This document shows, piece by piece, positions 34,433 to 43,156 of a stretch of 64,000 nt of DNA (its first letter is position 1; every line of letters begins with the position of its first letter). Source of the DNA: an uncultured Marinoscillum sp. (GTDB taxonomy: Bacteria; Bacteroidota; Bacteroidia; Cytophagales; MED-G16); contig CABYXZ010000004.1 in assembly GCA_902523065.1 (NCBI GenBank), positions 100,432-164,431 on the forward strand, written 5' to 3'. Under the pieces are notes generated by a model, which was given only the letters and a program-made list of their open reading frames with translations, did no database searches and was not told the DNA's origin. Both the position numbers and the translations under genes were made by a program.

Positions 34433-36115
34433 ATGAGCGAGAATGATTCATTAGGGAAAAATGAAAATTTCCTAGAACAAATTATTAAAGACGATTTGGG
34501 AAATAGCCACTCTCAAAACCAACTTAGATTTAGATTTCCACCAGAGCCAAATGGCTACTTACATATTGGTCATGCAAAGTCCATATATATTAATTTCGGT
34601 TTTGGTCAACAGTTTTCTTCTCCTGTAAATTTGAGGTTTGATGATACAAACCCAGAGAAAGAAAGTATTGAGTACATAAATTCTATAAAAAATGATATTA
34701 GGTGGCTTGGTTATAGTTGGGATAAAGAATGCTATGCCTCTGATTATTTTGATCAGCTTTATGAATGGGCTGAGGGTCTGATTAAAAAAGGAAAAGCTTA
34801 TGTTGATGATCAAAATCAAGAGACAATATCCGATCAAAGAGGTATTCCTACAATCCCAGGAAAAGAGAGTCCTTTCAGAGATAGAGATGTTGACACAAAC
34901 CTTGATCTTTTTAGAAAAATGAAGGATAATTATTTTAAGCCTGGTGATTGTGTCCTCAGGGCTAAGATAGATATGTCATCACCTAACATGCATATGCGAG
35001 ATCCTATAATGTATAGAATAATTGATCACGAACATCACAGAACAAAAGATAATTGGGTCATATATCCCACGTACGATTGGGCTCACGGACAATCTGATTA
35101 TATTGAAAACATATCTCATTCATTTTGTACCCTTGAGTTTGAAGTTCATAGGGAATTATATGATTGGTTTATATCAAATATATATGATGAAAAAAAAATA
35201 ATTCCAAAACAAAGAGAATTTGCAAGATTAAATATTTCATACACAATTATGAGTAAACGAAAATTGCTGGAGTTGGTAGAGTCTAATGAGGTTGATGGTT
35301 GGGATGACCCAAGAATGCCAACAATTTCAGGTATGAGGAGAAGAGGGATTCCTCCAGCTGCCATCATAAGTTTTTGTGAAAAAGTAGGTGTAGCAAAAAG
35401 AGAAAATATAATTGATTTTGCACTTCTTGATTATTGTACTCGTGAAGTTTTAAATAAGAAAGCTTACAGACTTATGGTTGTTATAGATCCTGTAGAACTT
35501 GAGATTTTAAATTATCCTGATGAAAAAAATGAGCTGTTAAAAGCAGAAAATAATCCTGAAGATGAATCGTATGGACATAGAGAAATTTCTTTTTCAAAAA
35601 ATTTATATATAGAAAGAGATGATTTTAAAGAAGAATTCAATAGAAAATATTTTAGACTTTCCATAGGGAAGGAAGTCAGATTAAAAAATGCTTATATAAT
35701 TAAAGGAGAAAGGGTTGAAAAGAATGATAGTGGAGAAATTATAAAAATATATTGTACCTATGATCCTAAGTCGAAAAGTGGGTCAGGGACTGAAGAAAGT
35801 CTAAGAAAGGTAAAAGGGACTATTCACTGGATTGATAAAAATAATTACGAAAAGATAAGTGTAAATAATTATGATAGGTTATTTAAAGTTGAGGCTCCAG
35901 ATGGAAATAAAGATGACGACTTTAAAACGTATCTAAATGAAAACTCTTTTGTTCAGGTTAAAAATGCTTATGCAGAATCAAATATTAGGGATTCAAAAAA
36001 AGAAAATTATTATCAATTCCAGAGAAATGGATATTATAAACTTGAATCAAATAATAAGGAACTTACCTTTAATAGGACTGTTACTCTCAGAGATACTTGG
36101 AAAAGTAAATCTTGA
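34433..36115 (+). CDS. glnS: Glutaminyl-tRNA synthetase
   Basis: Charges tRNA-Gln directly with glutamine. The 560-residue class I enzyme has PPEPNGYLHIGHAK (HIGH signature near 36-39) and IMSKRKL as the KMSKS loop, with the GlnRS-specific C-terminal two-barrel anticodon-binding region (for example KTYLNENSFVQVKNA). I start at ATG 34433; the TTG one codon upstream is less likely. With gltX elsewhere in the window the cell can charge Glu and Gln separately, common in Bacteroidota that acquired glnS. It follows purE by 9 bases. Confidence 0.96.
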   Translation: MSENDSLGKNENFLEQIIKDDLGNSHSQNQLRFRFPPEPNGYLHIGHAKSIYINFGFGQQFSSPVNLRFDDTNPEKESIEYINSIKNDIRWLGYSWDKECYASDYFDQLYEWAEGLIKKGKAYVDDQNQETISDQRGIPTIPGKESPFRDRDVDTNLDLFRKMKDNYFKPGDCVLRAKIDMSSPNMHMRDPIMYRIIDHEHHRTKDNWVIYPTYDWAHGQSDYIENISHSFCTLEFEVHRELYDWFISNIYDEKKIIPKQREFARLNISYTIMSKRKLLELVESNEVDGWDDPRMPTISGMRRRGIPPAAIISFCEKVGVAKRENIIDFALLDYCTREVLNKKAYRLMVVIDPVELEILNYPDEKNELLKAENNPEDESYGHREISFSKNLYIERDDFKEEFNRKYFRLSIGKEVRLKNAYIIKGERVEKNDSGEIIKIYCTYDPKSKSGSGTEESLRKVKGTIHWIDKNNYEKISVNNYDRLFKVEAPDGNKDDDFKTYLNENSFVQVKNAYAESNIRDSKKENYYQFQRNGYYKLESNNKELTFNRTVTLRDTWKSKS

Positions 36116-36170
36116 GTCTAAGTAACATTTTTTCACTTTTTAAGTATAATTGATGTATAAATAATTAACT

Positions 36171-36833
36171 ATGGACACAAAAAAAATAGAATTAATAGGT
36201 GATAATCATGAGTTTTTTTCTTTAAAAACACCTCTTCGAAAAGATGCATTTGATAAATCTGATAATGAGAAAATTAAAAATATCCAGAAGCATTTTAGAA
36301 AGATAGTTGATGAATTAGGGTTAGACCTTGAAGACGACAGTATAAGTGGCACACCATATAGGGTAGCAAAGATGTATGTTAAGGAAATATTTAGTGGTCT
36401 GGATCCTGACAATAAACCTAAAATTTCTCTATTTGAAAATAAGTATAACTATAACAAGATGCTTATAGAGAAAAATATTAACTTAAACTCAACTTGTGAA
36501 CATCACTTTCTTCCAATAACTGGAAAGGCTCATGTTTCTTATATATCAAGTGGTAAGGTAATCGGACTTTCTAAGTTAAATAGAATTGTTAAATACTACT
36601 CTCAAAGACCTCAAGTTCAGGAGAGATTAACAACTCAGATATACAATGAACTCAAGGAAGTTCTTGACACTGAGAGTGTCATGGTTGTTGTTGAGGCTAA
36701 ACATCTATGTGTTTCTTCAAGAGGTATAAAAGATTATACAAGTTCTACCATCACGGAAATGTATGGTGGTGATTTCAATATTTATAATAAAAGAGACGAG
36801 TTCTATAAGTTGCTAAATTCAGTCAATATCTAA
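36171..36833 (+). CDS. folE: GTP cyclohydrolase I
   Basis: First enzyme of tetrahydrofolate and tetrahydropterin synthesis; converts GTP to 7,8-dihydroneopterin triphosphate. The 220-residue protein has the zinc ligands in STCEHHFLP and HLCVSSRG, and GKAHVSYI and SKLNRIVKYYSQRPQVQERLT. A 35-residue N-terminal region precedes the catalytic fold, as usual. The upstream TATAATTG is a one-mismatch -7 box. Its 3' end overlaps the convergent LYS1-like gene by four bases. Confidence 0.96.
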   Translation: MDTKKIELIGDNHEFFSLKTPLRKDAFDKSDNEKIKNIQKHFRKIVDELGLDLEDDSISGTPYRVAKMYVKEIFSGLDPDNKPKISLFENKYNYNKMLIEKNINLNSTCEHHFLPITGKAHVSYISSGKVIGLSKLNRIVKYYSQRPQVQERLTTQIYNELKEVLDTESVMVVVEAKHLCVSSRGIKDYTSSTITEMYGGDFNIYNKRDEFYKLLNSVNI

Positions 36834-38023
36834 CTTACGAAATCCTTTAGATATTCGTACTTTTTTGTAAGATTACCGTTCTTAGCTATCGTAGCATTTT
36901 CAATTATTCTATTATTTGGCTCATTAAGAAATGGGATCACATATGTCATAAGTATCTTGCCAAAGTAGTTAGATGAATCTCTAGGTAATTCAGATGGTAG
37001 GTTATCAATCGTCATCATAGTCACAGTATTATCATTTTCAAATGCTTTCTTAACTCTTTTGGTTTTTAAACAGTAATCAAAGAATGGTTTTTTAATTGTA
37101 GATGCAAACTCTGTAAGAGGTACTGATCCCTTGATATCACAACTAATATCTCCAATAACTTTAATGGAAAATGTATCATCTATTTTATCTTTCTCGAAAA
37201 GCCTTGGGTATCTAGGATCCCAATAAGATGCGTTTATTAATATATCTGTATTTTTAGATAATTTTAAAAAGTTAGATTTATAGTCTTTGGGGTTATTATA
37301 ATAATCGGTTTTAGAAAATTTATTTCCAGTTATATTTTCCATATAATCGCTTGTTTTTATAGTACTGAAAACTGGATAGTTATGTGAATTATTTTTGTAT
37401 TCATGAAGTTTGACATTTTTAAAACCAAAATACTTTAAAATTTCGCTTGCTCCCTTGGCAACTCTTCCATTGCCGACAATTAATGTTCTTATTTTATGTG
37501 AGATAGGATTATTTTCTAAAAAAGAGTAAAGTTCCTCTTTGTTCTTAAAGTGAGACAATCGATTTAAATTAAATAAATTAAATTTCTTCCCAAAAGCCAT
37601 CACTGAGTTATAAGTTCCAGCTATTCCCGCATACTCACCAAAGGCGACTATCCTTTTACCTCTTTTTTTTAAGCACTCATAGTCAATAAGTTTGATTTTC
37701 TTTTTTAATATCTGAATTAGAAGATTTCTATTATGAGGTTGTTTTTTTATGGTATGAGAAAACATAAAATATGTTTTATTCTTAATGAGTTTATCTTTAT
37801 CAGCTTCTTTAATTCCAAAAATTATATCAGAGTTATTTAACTTCTTAACTACTCGAACACCCTCATGTTCAAACTCATTATCTTCAAAGCATCTTAAATT
37901 ACTACTCTGGACTTCAACATTAAAATTAATATCTGAATTGATCTTTTTAGATTGTCTAGGATTGAACGGACTCCTCACATCTCCAATTTCAATATTTTCT
38001 TTTGTTATGCCTATCCTAATCAT
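36830..38023 (-). CDS. Saccharopine dehydrogenase / alanine dehydrogenase-like NAD(P) enzyme
   Basis: A 397-residue enzyme of the AlaDH/PNT-saccharopine dehydrogenase (LYS1/LKR) superfamily. It has the family N-terminal start IRIGITKENIEIGDVRSPFNP, YFMFSHTIKKQPHNRNL, FGEYAGIAGT, and the dinucleotide-binding GNGRVAKGASEIL, followed by the substrate-half motifs DILINASYW and DISCDIKGSVPLTE. Lysine-forming saccharopine dehydrogenase is the closest type by these stretches, but no partner reductase is nearby, so it may act on another amino acid. It overlaps gltX upstream by eight bases. Confidence 0.7.
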   Translation of the reverse strand: MIRIGITKENIEIGDVRSPFNPRQSKKINSDINFNVEVQSSNLRCFEDNEFEHEGVRVVKKLNNSDIIFGIKEADKDKLIKNKTYFMFSHTIKKQPHNRNLLIQILKKKIKLIDYECLKKRGKRIVAFGEYAGIAGTYNSVMAFGKKFNLFNLNRLSHFKNKEELYSFLENNPISHKIRTLIVGNGRVAKGASEILKYFGFKNVKLHEYKNNSHNYPVFSTIKTSDYMENITGNKFSKTDYYNNPKDYKSNFLKLSKNTDILINASYWDPRYPRLFEKDKIDDTFSIKVIGDISCDIKGSVPLTEFASTIKKPFFDYCLKTKRVKKAFENDNTVTMMTIDNLPSELPRDSSNYFGKILMTYVIPFLNEPNNRIIENATIAKNGNLTKKYEYLKDFVS

Positions 38024-39536
38024 TAATGATATTCATACTTTTTTTAAGCCTTATTACTATTTTATCTTTACCTAATATTTCTGTCAGAGTAAATAAGTCA
38101 GGTCCAGATGTTTTCCCTGTTAAAAGAACTCTAAGTGATTTCATTCCTTGACCAATTTTCACATCATTATTTTTTAACATATCAAAATAAATTTCCTTTA
38201 ATTTATTTGGGGTTATATTATCTATTTGCTCAAGTTTTTTAATAAAATCTTCTATTATTCCCAAAATGTTTTCAGTCAACTTAATTTCTTTTGAGTTGCT
38301 CCTAATCTCTTTTTTATCGTAGCAAATAATTTTTTTACATTCATTTAATATTTCCATCTGAAAGTTTACTCTATCCTTTGCAAGAGATATTAGGTCATCT
38401 ATTTTTTTTACATTGATTTCTTTAGTTATATCACTTTCATTTAAGGCCCTCACACTTATTTTATCTGTACTAATTTTTTTAATATGCTCCTGATTAAACC
38501 ACAGAGCTTTATCGTAATCGTATTTTGCGCCACCCTTTATTATTCTCTCTATGCTAAATTGATTAATTAGTTCATCTAATGAGAAAACCTCTTTTTCATC
38601 ACCAGGGTTCCATCCAATAAGACTAATGAAATTTACTAGTGCTGTACTTTCAAATCCTATTTCTTTAAAGCCCTTAAACTCTATTCCCGGCTCCTTCCAT
38701 GAAATTGGATATACTGGAATCCCATACTTTTCTCCATCTCTTTTACTTAATTTTCCTTTTCCACTGGGTTTTAATATCAAAGGTAAGTGTGCAAACTTTG
38801 GTGGTTCCCAGTTAAATGATTTATAAAGCAGATAATGTAATGGTAAAGAGGGTAACCACTCTTCGCCTCTTACAACATGTGAAATTTTCATATCATGGTC
38901 ATCTACCACATTGGCTAAATGATATGTTGGCATTCCATCCTTTTTGAATATTATTTTATCATCTAATAACTTTAAATTTATTTTTATGTTTCCCCTAATC
39001 TCATCACTTACTGTAATCTCACTTCCTTGTTTTTCATCATATGTTTTATATCTAATTACATAATCTCCTTTATCAATATAACTTTTTGACTCATCTTTTG
39101 ATAGTGTAAGAGAGTTTTTAAAATTCATTCTATTCTCCCAGTTATATATGAATATTTCTCCGCTTTTTTCACTAGCTTTTCTAAGCTCATCTAATTCATT
39201 AGTTTGATCAAATGCATAGTACGCATCACCCTTATCTATCAAATCATCAATCATTTTACTATAGAAATCTTTTCTTTCCGATTGTCTGTAAGGTCCAAAA
39301 GGCCCGCCAATTGTAGGGCTTTCATCAGGGAAAATGCCACACCACTCTAATGATTCCATTATGTGTTTTTCTGCATTTTTATTAAATCTATTACTGTCAG
39401 TGTCTTCAATTCTTATTATGAAGTCTCCCCCTAGATTTTTTGATATAAGATAATTATAAAGTGCTGTTCTTAATCCACCAATATGCAGTGGTCCCGTTGG
39501 GCTTGGTGCAAATCTTAACCGAATGTTATTTGACAT
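38016..39536 (-). CDS. gltX: Glutamyl-tRNA synthetase
   Basis: Class I synthetase charging tRNA-Glu. The 506-residue protein has FAPSPTGPLHIGGLRTA (HIGH signature) at 9-25, FIIRIEDTD and the KMSKS loop GKGKLSKRDG, and the typical C-terminal helical anticodon domain. In tRNA-dependent heme synthesis it also supplies the substrate. It is located 1 base downstream of ridA and overlaps the LYS1-like gene, forming a reverse operon. Confidence 0.97.
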   Translation of the reverse strand: MSNNIRLRFAPSPTGPLHIGGLRTALYNYLISKNLGGDFIIRIEDTDSNRFNKNAEKHIMESLEWCGIFPDESPTIGGPFGPYRQSERKDFYSKMIDDLIDKGDAYYAFDQTNELDELRKASEKSGEIFIYNWENRMNFKNSLTLSKDESKSYIDKGDYVIRYKTYDEKQGSEITVSDEIRGNIKINLKLLDDKIIFKKDGMPTYHLANVVDDHDMKISHVVRGEEWLPSLPLHYLLYKSFNWEPPKFAHLPLILKPSGKGKLSKRDGEKYGIPVYPISWKEPGIEFKGFKEIGFESTALVNFISLIGWNPGDEKEVFSLDELINQFSIERIIKGGAKYDYDKALWFNQEHIKKISTDKISVRALNESDITKEINVKKIDDLISLAKDRVNFQMEILNECKKIICYDKKEIRSNSKEIKLTENILGIIEDFIKKLEQIDNITPNKLKEIYFDMLKNNDVKIGQGMKSLRVLLTGKTSGPDLFTLTEILGKDKIVIRLKKSMNIIND

Positions 39537-39917
39537 TTATTTCTTTATTGCGATGCAAGATATCTCTACATTTACATCAAGAGGTAGTTTTGATACCTGA
39601 ACTGTCTCTCTGGCTGGAGGTGTATTTTTAAAGAACTCTCCGTACGTTTCATTAACATCTTTAAAGTGATCCATATTTTTTAAAAAAATAGAGGTCTTAA
39701 CAATATCGTCAAAACTCATATTGGCTTCTTTGAGGATTGCGTCAATATTTTTCATTACCATATTTGTTTCATCAACAATCCCACTATCAACTAGTTTGTT
39801 TGAAATTGGGTCTAAAGGGATTTGCCCCGAAACAAACAACATATCATTAAAATTAATAGCTTGATTATATGGTCCTATAGGTAAAGGTGCTTTTTTGGTT
39901 AGTATTGCTTTTTTCAT
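39537..39917 (-). CDS. ridA: RidA-family enamine/imine deaminase
   Basis: A 126-residue RidA (YjgF/YER057c/UK114) protein that hydrolyses reactive 2-aminoacrylate and other imines made by PLP enzymes. Family features are the N-terminal APLPIGPYNQAI, FVSGQIPLDP and ETVQVSKLPLDVNVEISCIA, with Arg in PPARETV as the carboxylate-binding residue. The trimeric fold and length are standard. Confidence 0.94.
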   Translation of the reverse strand: MKKAILTKKAPLPIGPYNQAINFNDMLFVSGQIPLDPISNKLVDSGIVDETNMVMKNIDAILKEANMSFDDIVKTSIFLKNMDHFKDVNETYGEFFKNTPPARETVQVSKLPLDVNVEISCIAIKK

Positions 39918-39946
39918 TTTTTTCTTCTTTAATACAATTTACTATT

Positions 39947-40891
39947 TTATTTTTTTTGGAGAAAATTTTCTGCTATCATACACCTTGCACTCCCACCCCC
40001 TAGTTTTTCTATTTGTTCAAGGTTACTATGAATTACTTTGTTATAACTTAATATTTTTTTTATTTGAAAAGTGTTCAAACATCTATATGCAGAACTACTC
40101 ATAATCAAGAATTTTTTATCATTTCTATTTGAAACTTGAAGCATATTTCCTGCAAAGCTATTGCATTGTTTTTCGCTTATCTCAATAATCTCTTTATTAG
40201 TTTTTTCAAGACTTGATATTAGAACTTCTCTTTCTTTTTTGTCGTGAATGGTCTCCAGGCATACGATTGCATACTGATCAGCAATACACATCATCACATT
40301 AGTGTGGTATATTAAATTTATTTTTCCTTCTACCTTCTGATATGATTTAAATGTTACTGGATTATATAATGCTCTAATACAGAAATCATTTAAAGCAATT
40401 AAATTAGTTCTATCAGAAAGTGCTGCGTAACAAATTTTATTTTGTCTATCAAGTATCATGCTTCCAGTGCCCTCAAGAAATACAGATTCCTTCTCGAAAT
40501 AAGATAAGTCAATAACCCTTTTAATTTCAAATTGTTTTTTCAACTTTTCTATGATATCAAATCTTCTTTCTTTCCTCCTATTTTCTGAGAACATAGGATA
40601 TACATAAACTGAACCATCCTGATGGAGACTGATCCAATTATTTGGAAATACACTGTCAGTAGTCCTTACCTTTTTTCTATCATTGAAAACATTAACATTA
40701 ATTTTATTCTTTATTAGATTATTATATAAGTTATCGAACTCATTTTTAGCATTCCTTAGAATTTTTTCTTTTGACAACTTCTTTTCCTTTTTCTGAAAGT
40801 GGTTATTCTCTGCGGTTTCATAATTAAAATCAAAGTGTTCAGGTCTAACCATTATTAGATTATTAGTTATTTGTTTTTTTATTTTCTTCAT
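39947..40891 (-). CDS. ctlX: CtlX-type citrulline hydrolase / amidinotransferase family
   Basis: A 314-residue member of the guanidine-modifying-enzyme superfamily (amidinotransferase, arginine deiminase, DDAH), best matched to the CtlX group of citrulline hydrolases. Seen are LIMVRPEHFDFNYETAENN, TTDSVFPNNWIS, the core EGTGSMILDR, INLIYHTNVMMCI with the catalytic His and GGGSARCMIAE with the catalytic Cys (near 304). I start at ATG 40891; an in-frame GTG at 40924 adds 11 residues and approaches the repeat beside the integrase gene. Its likely original partner lies beyond the integrase-like gene, on the same strand. The exact substrate is inferred from family. Confidence 0.75.
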   Translation of the reverse strand: MKKIKKQITNNLIMVRPEHFDFNYETAENNHFQKKEKKLSKEKILRNAKNEFDNLYNNLIKNKINVNVFNDRKKVRTTDSVFPNNWISLHQDGSVYVYPMFSENRRKERRFDIIEKLKKQFEIKRVIDLSYFEKESVFLEGTGSMILDRQNKICYAALSDRTNLIALNDFCIRALYNPVTFKSYQKVEGKINLIYHTNVMMCIADQYAIVCLETIHDKKEREVLISSLEKTNKEIIEISEKQCNSFAGNMLQVSNRNDKKFLIMSSSAYRCLNTFQIKKILSYNKVIHSNLEQIEKLGGGSARCMIAENFLQKK

Positions 40892-40934
40892 CACTTTATA
40901 CGAGATTTTACATAATTTAGACACATATTTTACA

Positions 40935-40956
40935 ATGTATCCTATAATGTATCCTT
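40935..40956. repeat. Left copy of 22-bp direct repeat around the integrase-like gene
   Basis: A 22-bp repeat, identical to the right copy at 42079-42100 except at position 14 (T here, A there). Each copy contains two units reading AGGATAC on the reverse strand, spaced 12-13 bases. This left copy contains the last codons (KDTL) and TAG stop of the integrase-like gene. Confidence 0.9.
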
Positions 40957-42078
40957 TTTATATGATAATAAATTCCCTTTTTTAAATAATATTTTGTTAA
41001 TAAATTTTCTCTCTTGTATTTTATTGGAAGCTATAATCTCATTTTTAATAAGATAATCTTCTTCATTCATGTTTTTGTATTTCTTCTTAGTATGATCAAT
41101 TGACTTGTCACCAAGATAAGCTGAGACTAAATATATATTTTTAGTTTCTCTGTAAAGATTATTTGCAAATGTGTGAACAGCATCAGCCATCTTTATATCC
41201 TTGTTCAGTTTTGCTTCTTCAATCATTTTACTAAATAATTTAGATCTGGATGATTCATTTTCTGGACTTTTAAATATTTGTATATCTTCATCTCCTCTTT
41301 TTCCCATAATATTTCTAGTCTCATTGTTAATTTTCACATTCCTTTTTTTAATTTTTAGTGTAAAATTTTCCTCACTTTCCTTCTTAAGATCACCCCATTT
41401 AACATCTGAAAGTTGTCCAACCTTTATTCCTGTCCTAGTTGAAATAATAAACATGTCCTTAATTCCTTTAAATTTTTTTTTGGATATTGAGTTTAGGGCT
41501 TCAATATCCTTACTTGATATAGTAATTGGCCTTCTTTTCTTTTGATTTACTTTTATTGAACCAAGTTTAGGGTAATCACATAAATTTTTTTTATTAAGTT
41601 GTTTTAACCCCTTTTTAAAATCACTCCAATATTTTGAAGCTGTTGTATTTTTGATTGTTTTCTCTTTAATATTATTCTCTATAGTTTTTTTAATACTTAC
41701 TAGGTATTCTGAATTTATATCTGAAGTTAATTTATTATTTATTTCAGTGTCTTGTAATGATATAAATTTATATATAGCCTCTTTATTTTTAATTTTTGTA
41801 TGAGTCAAGAAGTCATCCTTTAGATATGTTTTTTTCTTATTTTCAAAACTTATACTAAATCTATCATTTTCAATGTCGTCTTTTACTCTTCTTATAATCT
41901 CCTCAGACGCTTTTTTAACACTGTCGTTGTGCTCCTCTTGAATCTTATTACTTGGATTTATCCACTCCCAGAGTCTCATCGACTCAACTTTTGCTTTGTT
42001 TTGATTAATTCTATATCGTATGTAGAGGTTATATTTAGTGTTGTCTTTGGTTCTTCTTTTCCAAATCTGAATTTGCAT
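40942..42078 (-). CDS. Integrase-fold protein with degenerate tyrosine-recombinase active site
   Basis: A 378-residue protein of the tyrosine recombinase fold. Residues 1-75 look like the Arm DNA-binding domain of Bacteroidota integrases, about 85-170 the SAM-like core-binding domain, and 185-345 the catalytic domain. Against the R-K-HxxR-H/W-Y signature, the first Arg is Lys219 (RTGIKVGQL), HxxR is Ala298/Val301 (MADAVHTFA), the second His is Asp324 (LGDKSI), and only Tyr334 (KKKYKNM) remains. The frame is intact, so it is probably still expressed, yet strand exchange is unlikely. The repeat directly upstream supplies AGGA at a ribosome-binding distance from the ATG. Its flanks are near-identical repeats and it lies between two related enzymes. 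Confidence 0.85.
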   Translation of the reverse strand: MQIQIWKRRTKDNTKYNLYIRYRINQNKAKVESMRLWEWINPSNKIQEEHNDSVKKASEEIIRRVKDDIENDRFSISFENKKKTYLKDDFLTHTKIKNKEAIYKFISLQDTEINNKLTSDINSEYLVSIKKTIENNIKEKTIKNTTASKYWSDFKKGLKQLNKKNLCDYPKLGSIKVNQKKRRPITISSKDIEALNSISKKKFKGIKDMFIISTRTGIKVGQLSDVKWGDLKKESEENFTLKIKKRNVKINNETRNIMGKRGDEDIQIFKSPENESSRSKLFSKMIEEAKLNKDIKMADAVHTFANNLYRETKNIYLVSAYLGDKSIDHTKKKYKNMNEEDYLIKNEIIASNKIQERKFINKILFKKGNLLSYKKDTL

Positions 42079-42100
42079 ATGTATCCTATAAAGTATCCTT
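42079..42100. repeat. Right copy of 22-bp direct repeat around the integrase-like gene
   Basis: Matches the left copy (40935-40956) at 21 of 22 positions. It abuts the start codon of the integrase-like gene exactly, so the gene is bounded at both ends. The region beyond, to 42147, is A+T-rich without other visible signals. Confidence 0.9.
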
Positions 42101-42147
42101 AAAAATACATGATTTTAGAGTATATATTATATTATTAATATATTTTT

Positions 42148-43065
42148 TTATTTTCTTTCAATGGGGAGAGTGGAACAACGAAATAATCCACCAAATTTTG
42201 ATATCTCACGGTAATACACTTCCTCCACAACATATCTGTATCCCCTCAGAGTATCATTTAGTCTTTTAAAAGTTTTATCAGACACTATTACATTTTCATT
42301 TATAGAAAAAATATTTGAGCATCCATCATACATCTCATCCCTTGATATATTAATTAAATTTTCCTCACCAAAAATCTCATCTAAAAGTTTTTTGTCTGAA
42401 CTTTTTCTAAAACCGTCTTTGAAAATTATGACTCTATTATTTCCTATTGGTTGCATTGTACAATCGAGATGAAGTATATTATCGTAAGGATTATCGTCAT
42501 TTTTAAATAATTCTAATCCAATAACTCTTTTTTCTGGAAATACATCTTGAATAAATTCTACGGCTTTAATCTGAGTCCTGGAAACCTTAAGATTACTATC
42601 TTCTTTACTACTTATACCAATAAAAATAAACTCATCATGAACAATAACATCACCTCCCTCTACTTTAATGTCTTCTGGAATTATAATTAAATTATTAATG
42701 CCAATCTCATTTAAATAATTTTTAATTCCTTCTTTCTCCTTTCCTCTCTGTTTAATTGTATTTGATATAAAAAATTTATTTTCAATCACAAAACCTATAT
42801 CCCTTGTAAATATTTGATTTAACCCATCTATATTTTTTGGTCTTAAAACTTTAACTCCATTTTTAACTAATACTTCATTGAAGTTTTTTATTTCAGATAT
42901 GCAGTCACTCTCCAATGGAAATTTTTCTTTTTTAACAAAATATTTTGTTTTTGGGTCTATGCAATTTTCTATACTTGGTTCAGATCCAAAACTGTTGGCG
43001 ATTCCCAAAATTACAGATTGAAGTTGGTTTACTTCATTCGTAATATTCAATTTTAATCTATTCAT
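42148..43065 (-). CDS. Amidinotransferase / arginine deiminase-family enzyme
   Basis: A 305-residue member of the same superfamily as the CtlX-like protein. Diagnostic segments are QIFTRDIGFVI (FxRD), EGGDVIVHDEFIFIG, HLDCTMQPIGNNRVIIF (catalytic His) and the C-terminal GGLFRCSTLPI with the catalytic Cys297. Possible activities are arginine or dimethylarginine hydrolysis or amidino transfer; motifs do not decide. With CtlX it could form a short arginine/citrulline catabolic unit. The 69-base gap downstream leads into the integrase-like gene. It is divergent from the DUF3089 gene (91 bases between). Confidence 0.78.
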   Translation of the reverse strand: MNRLKLNITNEVNQLQSVILGIANSFGSEPSIENCIDPKTKYFVKKEKFPLESDCISEIKNFNEVLVKNGVKVLRPKNIDGLNQIFTRDIGFVIENKFFISNTIKQRGKEKEGIKNYLNEIGINNLIIIPEDIKVEGGDVIVHDEFIFIGISSKEDSNLKVSRTQIKAVEFIQDVFPEKRVIGLELFKNDDNPYDNILHLDCTMQPIGNNRVIIFKDGFRKSSDKKLLDEIFGEENLINISRDEMYDGCSNIFSINENVIVSDKTFKRLNDTLRGYRYVVEEVYYREISKFGGLFRCSTLPIERK

Positions 43066-43156
43066 GTAATTATCTGGTATAAATAAAAATAGATTTTTTA
43101 TTTGTTGTTTCTTGTTTACCGTAATAAATATATATGTATTATTTTACTAATGAATT

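Noticed and set aside
40892..40924. GTG start extending the CtlX-like protein by 11 residues
   Set aside because: The ATG at 40891 fits family N-termini better; the extension is not excluded.
40935..42100. CRISPR-like repeat arrangement
   Set aside because: Only two copies of the 22-bp repeat, 1.1 kb apart, with a gene between; no spacers or cas genes.
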